This document shows positions 16,166-24,888 of a DNA stretch of 38,376 nt, one piece after another; the stretch's first letter is position 1; each line of letters opens with the position of its first letter. The position numbers were made by a program, and so were the translations under genes. The notes under the pieces were generated by a model. It saw nothing but the letters and a program-made list of their open reading frames with translations. It had not been told where the DNA came from and made no database searches. Origin of the DNA: Eubacterium sp. (GTDB taxonomy: Bacteria; Bacillota; Clostridia; Oscillospirales; Acutalibacteraceae); contig JAFUEH010000035.1 in NCBI GenBank assembly GCA_017463985.1, forward strand, positions 1 to 38,376, read 5' to 3'.

Positions 16166-16881
16166 TGGTTATTTTACCGGCAATTGACATCATAGACGGT
16201 AAGCCGGTGCGGCTTTATAAGGGCGATTTTGCCACGGCAGAACAGGTGGCGGACGACGCACTGCAAACGGCGCGGCGCTTCGCGGCGGCAGGTGCAACGT
16301 GGATTCATCTGGTGGATCTGGACGGTTCGCTGCAAAAACGAAGAGTGAACAGTGATACGATCCTTGCCGTTGCACGTGAGACGGAGCTGAACGTTGAGAT
16401 CGGCGGCGGTCTTCGCACGATGGAGGATATCGCTTTTTATGCCGAAAACGGTATTCGCCGCATGATTCTCGGTTCTGTGGCGCTGAAGGATCCGGTACTG
16501 GTTAAGGAGGCCGTAAAGGCTTTTGGTGATCGTATTGCTGTCGGCATTGACGCGAAGGATGAGTATGTGGCGGCCGAGGGCTGGACAGAGCAAAGCGGTA
16601 TCCATTATATCGAGTTAGCTAAGGGGATGGAGGCCGTCGGCGTGCGCACGGTGATTTACACAGATATATCCAGGGACGGAACGCTGACTGGTCCGAATAT
16701 AGAGCAGCTGGTGCGGCTGAACGAAGCGGTCAGCTGCAACATTGTCGCCTCCGGCGGCGTGACGGACATCAACGATATTATCGCGCTGCGCACGCACGGG
16801 CTTTACGGTGCAATCTGCGGCAAGTCGATTTATAAAGGAACCTTGGATTTAAAGGAAGCAATTGAGAAAAGCAGGGAATAA
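16165..16881 (+). CDS. hisA: ProFAR isomerase
   Basis: 238 residues, a TIM barrel made of two half-barrel repeats. It isomerises ProFAR to PRFAR. The first-strand Asp is in [15 protein letters not shown] and the second in [12 protein letters not shown]. The phosphate loops IGGGLRT and ASGGV are seen, along with [14 protein letters not shown]. HisA rather than HisF is favoured by the start of the protein and the GTLTGPN segment. It is translationally coupled to hisB. No hisF follows, although that is the usual neighbour. Confidence 0.95.
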   Translation: MVILPAIDIIDGKPVRLYKGDFATAEQVADDALQTARRFAAAGATWIHLVDLDGSLQKRRVNSDTILAVARETELNVEIGGGLRTMEDIAFYAENGIRRMILGSVALKDPVLVKEAVKAFGDRIAVGIDAKDEYVAAEGWTEQSGIHYIELAKGMEAVGVRTVIYTDISRDGTLTGPNIEQLVRLNEAVSCNIVASGGVTDINDIIALRTHGLYGAICGKSIYKGTLDLKEAIEKSRE

Positions 16882-16883
16882 AC

Positions 16884-17213
16884 ATGACGGATATTGAAAA
16901 GTATTTTAAAAAAGCGCCGCTGATTCCGGCGATCATTCAGGAAGCTGCCACCGGCGAGGTGCTGATGTTGGCGTATATGAACCGTGAATCGATGCAGAAA
17001 ACGCTGGAAACCGGCTACACCTGGTTTTGGTCGCGCTCTCGCCAAGAGCTTTGGAACAAAGGCGCTACCTCCGGTCATGTACAAAAAATTGTGGATATTA
17101 AGGGTGACTGTGACGACGATACGCTTTTAATTCAGGTGGAGCAGACAGGCGCGGCTTGTCATACCGGCAACCACACTTGCTTTTTTAACGATATTTTATT
17201 TAACAGGGAATAA
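16884..17213 (+). CDS. hisI: Phosphoribosyl-AMP cyclohydrolase
   Basis: 109 residues. It opens the purine ring of PR-AMP, the third step of the pathway. Hallmarks are [26 protein letters not shown], the metal site DCDDDTLL, and [11 protein letters not shown] with the zinc cysteines. It is a stand-alone cyclohydrolase: the pyrophosphohydrolase is a separate gene 3 nt downstream, not a HisIE fusion. Confidence 0.96.
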   Translation: MTDIEKYFKKAPLIPAIIQEAATGEVLMLAYMNRESMQKTLETGYTWFWSRSRQELWNKGATSGHVQKIVDIKGDCDDDTLLIQVEQTGAACHTGNHTCFFNDILFNRE

Positions 17214-17216
17214 GCT

Positions 17217-17540
17217 ATGGATTATATCAGAAACGATTATGAAACAATTCTTGCCCGTAAGGACGCTAAGGCGGAGGGCAGCTACACCTGTTACCTGTTT
17301 GAACAGGGACTGGACAAAATTCTGAAAAAGGTTGGCGAGGAAAGCACTGAAATGGTGATCGCTGCCAAGAACGGTGACAACGCAGAGACAGTCGGTGAGA
17401 TCTGCGACTTGATTTACCATACGCTGGTGATGATGGTGGATCAGGGAATTACCGTGGACGACGTGGAGGCTGTGCTTGCCAAGCGTGCTGAAAAGGCTGG
17501 CAATTTAAAACATTTTCACAAGGTAGATAAAAATTCATAA
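17217..17540 (+). CDS. hisE: Phosphoribosyl-ATP pyrophosphohydrolase
   Basis: 107 residues, an all-alpha MazG-like fold. It removes pyrophosphate from PR-ATP, the second step. The metal-binding pattern is seen as KKVGEESTEMVIAAK followed by EICDLIYHTLVMM. It lies immediately after hisI, and its stop codon overlaps the ATG of recJ (TAATG). It therefore links the his genes to the nucleic-acid genes downstream. Confidence 0.95.
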   Translation: MDYIRNDYETILARKDAKAEGSYTCYLFEQGLDKILKKVGEESTEMVIAAKNGDNAETVGEICDLIYHTLVMMVDQGITVDDVEAVLAKRAEKAGNLKHFHKVDKNS

Positions 17541-19564
17541 TGTCACATAAAAAATGGGTGCTGCGCAGTGCAGATAAGCTGCTTGCCAGTGAACTGAGCG
17601 AAAAATTTAATATTGACCCATTTATTTCCTTTTTGCTGGTGTCAAGAGGGATGCAAAACGAGCTTGCCGTTTCAAGCTTTCTGTCAGAAAGCCTTGAGGC
17701 GGTATCACCATTTCTGTTTGAGGATATGGAGCAGGCGGCGTTGACGCTCGCGGAAGCGATCGACGGTGGCGAGCGAATTTGCATTTACGGCGATTATGAC
17801 TGTGACGGCGTGACCTCCACTGCGCTGCTGCTGCAGTACCTGCGTGAGGAGGGAGCAGACGCCTTCTACTATATTCCGTCAAGAGACGCGGAGGGTTACG
17901 GTCTGAACAAAGCGGCGATCGACAAGATCCATGCGCGCGGCGCACAGCTGATCGTGACCGTGGATAACGGCATCAGCTCCGTAGACGAGGCGGCGTATAT
18001 CTACTCGCTCGGTATGCGGCTGGTGGTGACGGACCACCATCAGCTGGGTGATACGTTACCGCAGGCGGAGGCGGTGGTCAATCCGCACCGCCCTGAAAAC
18101 CGGCTGACCTTCCGCGATTACTGCGGCGTCGGCGTCGCTTTCAAGCTGATTTGTGCGCTGTACGACGGCGATGTGCAGAATTTGATCAACCGGTATGTTG
18201 ACCTGGTGGCGATCGGTACGATAGCCGATGTGGTTCCGCTGCTCGGTGAAAACCGCTTTTTTGTCAAGGCCGGCTTAGACTTAATTAACCGTCAGCCGCG
18301 TCCGGCGCTCGAGGTGTTTAAAAACAACGGCGGCAAAGCGGAATATGCTGCGAATGATATTGCGTTCCAGCTCTGTCCGCGCATCAACGCGATGGGCAGG
18401 ATGGACGACGCGGCCGGTGCGGTGGCGTTCTTAATGGCGGAAAATTATCTGGAGGCTGAGGGACTTTACGCTACGCTGTGCGACAAAAATGCAGAGCGTC
18501 AGGCCTTTGAAAAGGAAATTTTGGAGGATGTACTGGCTCAGCTGCAGGCGAATCCGCGGCTGGCAGCCGAGCGTGTGATCGTGGTATCCGGTCTTGGTTA
18601 TCATCCCGGTGTCGTCGGCATTGTCGCCAGCCATATTGTAGAACGTTATGCAAAGCCGGCGATCGTTATCGGCGTTTATGCCGACGGCGAGGCACGCGGC
18701 TCCGCCCGTTCCGTCGAGGGCTTTAATATTCATGACGCGATTGCCGCCTGCAGTGAAGACCTGATCCGCTTCGGCGGCCATCCTTTGGCGGCCGGTGTCA
18801 CGCTGGCAGCAGAAAAAATTGACGACTTCCGAAAAAGCATCAATCAATATGCGCTGCGTGCTTATGAGGTAATGCCGCCGGCAACGCTGACGCTGGACTG
18901 CAAGATTTCGCCTCAATATATCAGCCTTGCCCTGGCGGAAAGCCTGCGCGCACTCGAACCTTACGGCGCTATGAATCCGCAGGCGGTATTCGGCGTCTAT
19001 AAAATGAAGCTGCTGTCGGTTACGCCGCTCAGCGAAGGCAAGCACGTTCGCTTTGAATGTGAAAAGAAGGGCGAAAAGCTGCGCGTCGTGAAATTCGGCA
19101 CTGCCTATGAAGCATTTCCGTATCATGCCGGTGATTTGGTGGATATTGCCGTTAAGGTTTCAAAGAATAATTACAAGGAACGGGATTACCTGTCTGTTCA
19201 GGCGGTCGATATCCGGCTGAACGGAACAGATGATGACCGCTATTTCCGTGAAAAGAACGCGTACGAGCGCTATCGGCTGACCGGAAGGGCGGACAGCAGT
19301 ATGTACCCGAGCCGGGAAAAATGCGCGGTGGTATACCGCTACTTAAAGGCAAACGGCGGCTGGCCGTACGACCGTGACGACTTGTATTTCCGCCTGCAGG
19401 AGCAGGTGAATTATGCACAGCTGCTGTTTGCACTGGCTGCTTTTCAGCAAGCAGGACTTGTCTCGGTCGGGGACGGCGTTACGCTGCTTCCGTCGTCGCA
19501 AAAAGTAAACCTGGAGGAAACAAAGATACTCAAAACCCTGAGGGAGAGATTGAACATTGAGTGA
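17540..19564 (+). CDS. recJ: Single-strand DNA-specific 5'-3' exonuclease RecJ
   Basis: 674 residues. DHH-superfamily nuclease for recombination and repair. The catalytic motifs D85-Y-D-C-D-G and D165-H-H are present, with the DHHA1 region around GLGYHPGVVGIVASH and the GGHPLAAG motif near residue 415. An OB-fold segment follows, and the last 120 residues form the C-terminal extension typical of Firmicutes RecJ. It overlaps hisE at the start and rel by 8 nt at the end, so its translation is coupled on both sides. RecJ-rel adjacency is common in Clostridia. Confidence 0.94.
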   Translation: MSHKKWVLRSADKLLASELSEKFNIDPFISFLLVSRGMQNELAVSSFLSESLEAVSPFLFEDMEQAALTLAEAIDGGERICIYGDYDCDGVTSTALLLQYLREEGADAFYYIPSRDAEGYGLNKAAIDKIHARGAQLIVTVDNGISSVDEAAYIYSLGMRLVVTDHHQLGDTLPQAEAVVNPHRPENRLTFRDYCGVGVAFKLICALYDGDVQNLINRYVDLVAIGTIADVVPLLGENRFFVKAGLDLINRQPRPALEVFKNNGGKAEYAANDIAFQLCPRINAMGRMDDAAGAVAFLMAENYLEAEGLYATLCDKNAERQAFEKEILEDVLAQLQANPRLAAERVIVVSGLGYHPGVVGIVASHIVERYAKPAIVIGVYADGEARGSARSVEGFNIHDAIAACSEDLIRFGGHPLAAGVTLAAEKIDDFRKSINQYALRAYEVMPPATLTLDCKISPQYISLALAESLRALEPYGAMNPQAVFGVYKMKLLSVTPLSEGKHVRFECEKKGEKLRVVKFGTAYEAFPYHAGDLVDIAVKVSKNNYKERDYLSVQAVDIRLNGTDDDRYFREKNAYERYRLTGRADSSMYPSREKCAVVYRYLKANGGWPYDRDDLYFRLQEQVNYAQLLFALAAFQQAGLVSVGDGVTLLPSSQKVNLEETKILKTLRERLNIE

Positions 19565-21761
19565 AGAAGTAAAGGCAGAAGTCTATAATGACCGTTTTGA
19601 TGAGCTGCTGGAGCAGGTCCGACAAACAGAGGGCTATGACAGCGAACGCATCGAGCGCGCCTATCAACTGGCTAAGACAGCGCATCAGGACCAGCGCCGC
19701 CGCTCAGGCGAGCCGTATATTATGCATCCTGTCGCCGTGGCGAAAATACTGTTTGAAATCGGCATGGACAACGAATGTATCATCGCCGCGCTGCTGCACG
19801 ATGTGGTCGAGGATACGGTCTATGATATTGATTATATTAAGAACGAATTCGGCAGTGATGTCGCACTGTTGGTGGACGGCGTTACGAAGCTGACGCAGAT
19901 TCCGCTGTACACACGTGAGGAGGTTCAGGCAGAGAATATCCGTAAAATGTTTATTGCCATGAACCAGGATGTCCGTGTGATCATCATTAAACTGGCTGAC
20001 CGGCTGCATAATATGCGTACGCTGGAGCACATGCCGGTATATAAGCAGCGCCAAAAGTCACAGGAAACGCTGGAGATTTACGCCCCGATCGCGCACCGTC
20101 TCGGTATCCGTCAGTTCAAGGAGGAGCTGGAGGATTTGGCGATCCGTTATCTTGACCCTGTCGCGTACCAGGAAATAGAAAATTCCTTATCCATGCGTAA
20201 AGCGGAGGGTGAAGCCTTCCTGAAGGAAATTACCGACGAGCTGAGCGCAAAACTCAAGCCGATTATGAAAAATTGCCGTATCACGTCGCGCGTGAAGTCG
20301 GTACACGGTATCTTCCGCAAGGTGTATATCAAGGGCAAAAACCTGGAGGAAATATATGATATTTATGCTGTCAGAATTATTGTGGATACAATGATTGACT
20401 GCTATAATACGCTGGGCATTGTGCACGATATGTTCACGCCGCTGCCCGGTCGCTTTAAGGACTATATCTCCACGCCAAAGCCCAATATGTACCAGTCTCT
20501 CCACACGACGGTGCTCTCTAAAAAAGGAACACCTTTTGAAATTCAGATCCGCACCTGGGATATGCACCGCACAGCGGAATTCGGTGTTGCGGCACACTGG
20601 AAATATAAGCTCGGCAAGGGCGGCAAGGACAGCCTTGATAACTCGCTGCAGTGGATCAACCGGATGTTGGAAAACGAAAATGCTGACGATGCATCGGAAT
20701 TTATTGCGAATATCAAGGGCGATCTTTCGCTTGACGAAGTGTATGTCTTTACGCCGAAGGGCGACGTAAAATCCCTGCCGACCGGTTCTACCGTGATCGA
20801 CTTTGCTTATGCCATTCACTCGGCTGTCGGTAACCGTATGATCGGCGCAAAGGTGGACGGCCGCATTGTGCCGCTCGACACTGTCGTCAAGACCGGACAG
20901 ATCGTAGAGGTGCTGACTTCTAATCAACAGGGAAAGGGTCCCTCCAGAGACTGGCTTAATATCGTAAAAACAAGTGAGGCGCGCTCTAAGATCAGGGCGT
21001 GGTTCAAAAAGGAAAAGCGCGAAGAAAATATAGCCGAGGGCCGCGCCGAGCTGGAGCGTGAGCTGAAACGCAATTTTATTCGCTTTGACGATAATGCAAA
21101 GCAGGAGGAATTTTTACTGAAAATTGCCGCCAGACAGCGCTTTGCGAATACCGACGACCTGTTCGCCGCCATCGGTTACGGCGGTCTGAAGATCAGCCGC
21201 ATTATGCCAGGCATTAAGGATGAATATAACCGCAACTGGAAGGAAAATAAAGAGGAGGCGCAGCCGGCTTCCGTTCAGCCGCCGGTAAAGCGCGATACAA
21301 AATCGTCTGACGGCGTCATCGTGGAGGGTATCGACAACTGCCTGATCAACATGGGCCGTTGCTGTAATCCGCTGCCGGGAGAAGCAATTATCGGCTTTAT
21401 CACCCGCGGTCACGGTGTAACGATCCATCGCCGTGACTGTAAAAACGTGCCGCACGATTTGATCCATTCTCCGGAGCCTGAACGCTGGATCCCTGCCAGA
21501 TGGGATTCCGATATTAAGGTGGATGCTCGCTCCACGCTGAAAATTTATGCCATTAACCGCGACGGCGTGCTGATTGACGTTACAACTGCGCTGATGAATA
21601 TTCATGTCAAAATGTATGCCATCAGCGCCAGGATCATCAACGACGGCAATTGCCTGATCAGTACAACGATTTCCGTCAACGGTAAGGAGCATCTGGACTC
21701 TATTATTAAAATGCTGGGCAAGGTAAACGGCGTTTACTTAATTGAGCGCAGCGATTCATAA
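19557..21761 (+). CDS. rel: Bifunctional (p)ppGpp synthetase/hydrolase (long RSH)
   Basis: 734 residues, the length of Bacillus Rel. The N-terminal HD hydrolase domain has HDVVED at 81-86. The synthetase domain has RFKD at 299-302; the RxKD form marks bifunctional enzymes. A TGS domain follows (VYVFTPKGDVKSLPTGST), then a conserved Cys region (GRCCNPLPGE near 600) and a C-terminal ACT domain. The start is TTG at 19557, inside recJ, behind AGGGAGAG. It makes and degrades the stringent alarmone on uncharged-tRNA-bound ribosomes. It lies in the same apparent transcript as the histidine genes. Confidence 0.96.
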   Translation: MSEEVKAEVYNDRFDELLEQVRQTEGYDSERIERAYQLAKTAHQDQRRRSGEPYIMHPVAVAKILFEIGMDNECIIAALLHDVVEDTVYDIDYIKNEFGSDVALLVDGVTKLTQIPLYTREEVQAENIRKMFIAMNQDVRVIIIKLADRLHNMRTLEHMPVYKQRQKSQETLEIYAPIAHRLGIRQFKEELEDLAIRYLDPVAYQEIENSLSMRKAEGEAFLKEITDELSAKLKPIMKNCRITSRVKSVHGIFRKVYIKGKNLEEIYDIYAVRIIVDTMIDCYNTLGIVHDMFTPLPGRFKDYISTPKPNMYQSLHTTVLSKKGTPFEIQIRTWDMHRTAEFGVAAHWKYKLGKGGKDSLDNSLQWINRMLENENADDASEFIANIKGDLSLDEVYVFTPKGDVKSLPTGSTVIDFAYAIHSAVGNRMIGAKVDGRIVPLDTVVKTGQIVEVLTSNQQGKGPSRDWLNIVKTSEARSKIRAWFKKEKREENIAEGRAELERELKRNFIRFDDNAKQEEFLLKIAARQRFANTDDLFAAIGYGGLKISRIMPGIKDEYNRNWKENKEEAQPASVQPPVKRDTKSSDGVIVEGIDNCLINMGRCCNPLPGEAIIGFITRGHGVTIHRRDCKNVPHDLIHSPEPERWIPARWDSDIKVDARSTLKIYAINRDGVLIDVTTALMNIHVKMYAISARIINDGNCLISTTISVNGKEHLDSIIKMLGKVNGVYLIERSDS

Positions 21762-21777
21762 ACTTTGAGGTAAGAGG

Positions 21778-22230
21778 ATGAAAGCAGTTATTCAAAGGGT
21801 AGCTTATGCAAAATGTCTGATCGACGGGCAACTCACCGGTCAGTGCGGCGAGGGACTGATGATCTTACTCGGCGTTGTAGAGGGAGATACCGTGAGCGAC
21901 GCCGATAAGCTGTTGAAAAAAGTACCGTATCTGCGTATTTTCAGGGATGAAAATGATAAAATGAACCGCTCCTGTCTGGATATCGATGGCGAGATATTGG
22001 TGATTTCGCAGTTTACGCTGGCGGCAGATTGCTCACACGGCAGACGCCCGTCGTTTATTGCGGCGGCAGCACCGAACGAAGCAATACCGCTGTATGAGTA
22101 CTTTGTACAGGGGCTGCGCCAGGCCGGCGTCAAGAGCGTACAGACCGGCGAATTCGGTGCAGATATGCAGATCGAAATGATTAATAACGGTCCGGTTACC
22201 ATTGTGCTGGACAGTAAGGAGCTGAAGTAA
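21778..22230 (+). CDS. dtd: D-aminoacyl-tRNA deacylase
   Basis: 150 residues. It removes D-amino acids (and glycine from tRNA-Ala) in a dimer. The catalytic S77-Q-F-T-L motif and the cross-subunit GPVT motif (as NNGPVT near residue 138) are present. The ATG follows GAGGTAAGAGG 16 nt after rel. The stop overlaps the start of the MBL gene. Dtd after Rel is a conserved Firmicutes arrangement. Confidence 0.96.
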   Translation: MKAVIQRVAYAKCLIDGQLTGQCGEGLMILLGVVEGDTVSDADKLLKKVPYLRIFRDENDKMNRSCLDIDGEILVISQFTLAADCSHGRRPSFIAAAAPNEAIPLYEYFVQGLRQAGVKSVQTGEFGADMQIEMINNGPVTIVLDSKELK

Positions 22231-22844
22231 TGCTGGTGAAACAGGATCTGTTCCGACCGCTTGACAATAACTGTTATCTGATAACAGACGAAAAGACGAA
22301 CTGCGCCGCGCTGGTGGATTGCAGTGAATGGAACGACCGGATGGAACGGCTGATCGGTGACGCGCAGCTGGTGTATATTCTGCTCACACACGGTCATTTT
22401 GATCACATTGGCGGTGTTGCCGAGGTGCAAAAGCGTACCGGCGCTAAGGTAGTGATCAGCCGCGAGGATGCGCCGATGCTGTCATCACCGATGGCGTCGC
22501 TCGCAGCATTTTCCGGCTTCAGAACGCAGCAGTCGGTACAGCCGGATATTTTGGTGAGCGACGGCGATACGCTGACGGTCGGCAGCCTGACGGTGCAGAT
22601 ACTGGCTACGCCAGGTCATACCAAGGGCAGTGTGTGCTATTTAGTAGGGGACTGTCTGTTCACCGGCGATACGCTGTTTTGCGAATCCTGCGGCAGAACT
22701 GATTTTCCCGGCGGCTCCATGACAGAAATGCGCCAATCACTCCGGCGGCTGGCTGCCCTGGAGGGAGACTATAAAGTTTACGCCGGACATGACGAAAACT
22801 CTACGCTGGCGCATGAAAGACAGTATAATCCAATGATGAAATAA
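22230..22844 (+). CDS. MBL-fold metallohydrolase, glyoxalase II-like
   Basis: 204 residues. The metallo-beta-lactamase motif TH54-G-H56-F-D58-H59 is intact. Further metal ligands are likely in ATPGHTKGS, FTGDTLF and AGHDENST. It resembles the YqgX/hydroxyacylglutathione-hydrolase group, but the substrate is not known; many of these are thioesterases. It overlaps dtd by one base (TAATG) and is followed 2 nt later by hemZ. Confidence 0.88.
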   Translation: MLVKQDLFRPLDNNCYLITDEKTNCAALVDCSEWNDRMERLIGDAQLVYILLTHGHFDHIGGVAEVQKRTGAKVVISREDAPMLSSPMASLAAFSGFRTQQSVQPDILVSDGDTLTVGSLTVQILATPGHTKGSVCYLVGDCLFTGDTLFCESCGRTDFPGGSMTEMRQSLRRLAALEGDYKVYAGHDENSTLAHERQYNPMMK

Positions 22845-22846
22845 CT

Positions 22847-24271
22847 ATGCTATTAAAGAATATCAACCATGCTTACGGCTATCATACACAGAAGATCGTT
22901 ACCCTATTTTTTCCGCTTGAAAAAATACAAAACGATCGGCCGGACAGCATTGAAGTCATTACCGAACAAAATGACCGCCTGCTGACGGTGACGGTCCGCC
23001 TCTTTTCCGAGGAAAAAAGGGTAGCGTATACGGCAGACGAAAAAGAGGATATGGCACAGGCTATATCCCTTTTGCTTTATAACGTGCTGGCAGAGATGAC
23101 GGGCTTTCGTCCGCCTTGGGGCATCCTTTACGGTGTGCGACCGGCGCGGCTGATGCACGCAAAAACCGAACAGCTGGGCGAAGCAGGCGCCAAAGCTTTT
23201 TTCAAAAAAAGCTTGGTGACCGACAGCAAAATTGACTTGGCCGTCAGCGTGATGCACCGTGAGAATAAGATCATTGCGCTGTCGCAGAGCAACTCCTATT
23301 CACTTTATGTGTCCATTCCGTTTTGCCCGTCGCGGTGCTCCTACTGCTCGTTTGTATCCCATTCTATCCAGAATGCGCAAAAGCTGATCGATCCGTATGT
23401 TGACCTGCTTTGTCGGGAGCTGGCGGAAAAAGCTGCCCTTGCGCGTCAACTCGGCCTGCGGCTGGAAACGGTCTATTTCGGCGGCGGTACGCCGACAACG
23501 TTGACAGCTGCACAGCTCGACAGGCTGCTGACCGCGGTGGAAGAACACTTTGACCTGACTGCCTTGCGTGAATATACGGTCGAGGCAGGCCGTCCGGATA
23601 CCGTCACGGCCGATAAGCTCTTGACCCTGCAGCGGCATCGCGTTGGCCGTATCAGCATCAATCCGCAAAGCTTCAACGACGAGGTGCTGCAGAAGATCTG
23701 CCGCCGTCATACTGTCGCGCAGGTAGAGGAGGCCTTTGCGCTGGCAAGGTCGCTCGGCTTTGATAATATTAATATGGATCTGATCGCAGGACTGAACGGC
23801 GATACGCTGCCTTCCTTTTGTAACAGCGTGGACCGCGCTGTTGCGATGGGCGCTGAATCCGTCACGGTGCATAACCTGGCGCTCAAGAGCGCCGCTTATT
23901 TGGTGACGGAAAACGAGTATTTTGATAATTCTAAAAAAACGCTGACAGCGGATATGATCAACTATTCCAATCGCGCGCTGAGCGCATCCGGCTATGCGCC
24001 GTATTATATGTACCGCCAAAGCAAGTCGCTTGGTAACCTTGAAAATTGCGGTTGGTGTCGCGAGGGCTTTGACTGTCTGTACAACGTGTTCATGATGGAT
24101 GAGACCCATACCGTTTTGGCCGCCGGCGCCGGTGCTGTCACAAAGCTGAAGCATCCGCAAACGGGGCATATTGAAAGAATTTATAATTATAAATATCCTT
24201 ATGAATATCTGCGTAATTTTGAAACGGTACTGGAAAAACAGAAAAAAATCATAGAATTCTACAATTCGTAA
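22847..24271 (+). CDS. hemZ: Coproporphyrinogen dehydrogenase HemZ-like radical SAM protein
   Basis: 474 residues. An N-terminal region of about 150 residues, typical of HemZ, precedes a radical-SAM barrel. The cluster cysteines are C160-x3-C164-x2-C167 (CPSRCSYC), and GGGTPTT follows as the SAM motif. The HemN-type region EAGRPDT and RISINPQSFND is also present. HemZ-like proteins are annotated as oxygen-independent coproporphyrinogen oxidases, but many Clostridia with them make no heme, so the true reaction is uncertain. The ribosome binding site is weak, which suggests coupling to the upstream gene. It ends the long unit that begins at hisZG. Confidence 0.88.
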   Translation: MLLKNINHAYGYHTQKIVTLFFPLEKIQNDRPDSIEVITEQNDRLLTVTVRLFSEEKRVAYTADEKEDMAQAISLLLYNVLAEMTGFRPPWGILYGVRPARLMHAKTEQLGEAGAKAFFKKSLVTDSKIDLAVSVMHRENKIIALSQSNSYSLYVSIPFCPSRCSYCSFVSHSIQNAQKLIDPYVDLLCRELAEKAALARQLGLRLETVYFGGGTPTTLTAAQLDRLLTAVEEHFDLTALREYTVEAGRPDTVTADKLLTLQRHRVGRISINPQSFNDEVLQKICRRHTVAQVEEAFALARSLGFDNINMDLIAGLNGDTLPSFCNSVDRAVAMGAESVTVHNLALKSAAYLVTENEYFDNSKKTLTADMINYSNRALSASGYAPYYMYRQSKSLGNLENCGWCREGFDCLYNVFMMDETHTVLAAGAGAVTKLKHPQTGHIERIYNYKYPYEYLRNFETVLEKQKKIIEFYNS

Positions 24272-24311
24272 TATTGAAATTTATTTTTTGTATAATTTTT
24301 AGCGTTTTCTA

Positions 24312-24340
24312 TTGCATTTCGTCAAAGAATGTAATATAAT
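24312..24340 (+). promoter_or_regulatory. Promoter of the coiled-coil gene
   Basis: TTGCAT (24312-24317), 17 nt, TATAAT (24335-24340). The -10 is perfect and the -35 is weak. The same TTGCAT/TATAAT pair recurs at 29639 and 34522. Confidence 0.65.
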
Positions 24341-24358
24341 ATAACAGAGGTGATAAAT

Positions 24359-24817
24359 ATGAGTAATATTAACGATGTTATCAGCGGCGTAGACGACGTT
24401 CTTCAGAGCGCCAAGCAAGGCAATTTTGAAGAGGCGTTTTCTAAAACAAAAAGCTATGCTGAAAAGGCCGGCAAAAAAAGTGCCGAAAGACTGGAGATTT
24501 CCAGAAAGAAGATCGAGCTGCTGGATTCCAAGACCAAGCTCGCCAAGGCTTATGAAAAATTCGGAAAGCTCTGCTATGACCGTGACAACGGTGCCGACAT
24601 TGACGAGGACGCTTATCAGTCCTGTGTAGCCGAGATTGAGCTGCAGCGGATGCGCTCCGAGCTGCTGGATGCGGAAATCCAGGAGATGAAGGATAAGGTA
24701 ACGGACACTGTCTCAAAGGTGTATAAGGAAGTTACACGCTCCGAGACAGACGCGGAGGCTGCCGAAGAAGCTGCCCAGCCGGAGGTTGAGGTAGAGGTCG
24801 TTGAACCGGAAGAATAA
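24359..24817 (+). CDS. Acidic-tailed coiled-coil protein, function unknown
   Basis: 152 residues. A short N-terminal segment (INDVISGVDDVLQSA) is followed by long Lys/Glu-rich helices with coiled-coil character to about residue 125, then a Glu/Ala/Val tail. There is no signal peptide and no membrane helix, so it is probably cytosolic. I chose the ATG at 24359 because AGAGGTGAT lies just upstream; a GTG at 24350 is part of that site. It has its own promoter and terminator, so it is a single-gene unit. I do not recognise the family. Confidence 0.75.
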   Translation: MSNINDVISGVDDVLQSAKQGNFEEAFSKTKSYAEKAGKKSAERLEISRKKIELLDSKTKLAKAYEKFGKLCYDRDNGADIDEDAYQSCVAEIELQRMRSELLDAEIQEMKDKVTDTVSKVYKEVTRSETDAEAAEEAAQPEVEVEVVEPEE

Positions 24818-24838
24818 TCAGCTTAGCCGCTGAATACA

Positions 24839-24875
24839 ATAGAGCAGTACCCTACGGTACTGCTCTATTTTTTTT
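24839..24875 (+). terminator. Strong intrinsic terminator
   Basis: A perfect 13-bp stem (24839-24851 with 24856-24868), a CTAC loop and eight T. It ends 13 nt before the start codon of the flippase gene, so that gene depends on read-through or on a promoter not seen. Confidence 0.9.
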
Positions 24876-24888
24876 GACGGTGATTTGT

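Noticed and set aside
16165-16881. hisA considered as a HisF or dual HisA/PriA enzyme.
   Set aside because: Sequence segments fit HisA. The PriA dual role is an actinobacterial feature and nothing here points to it.
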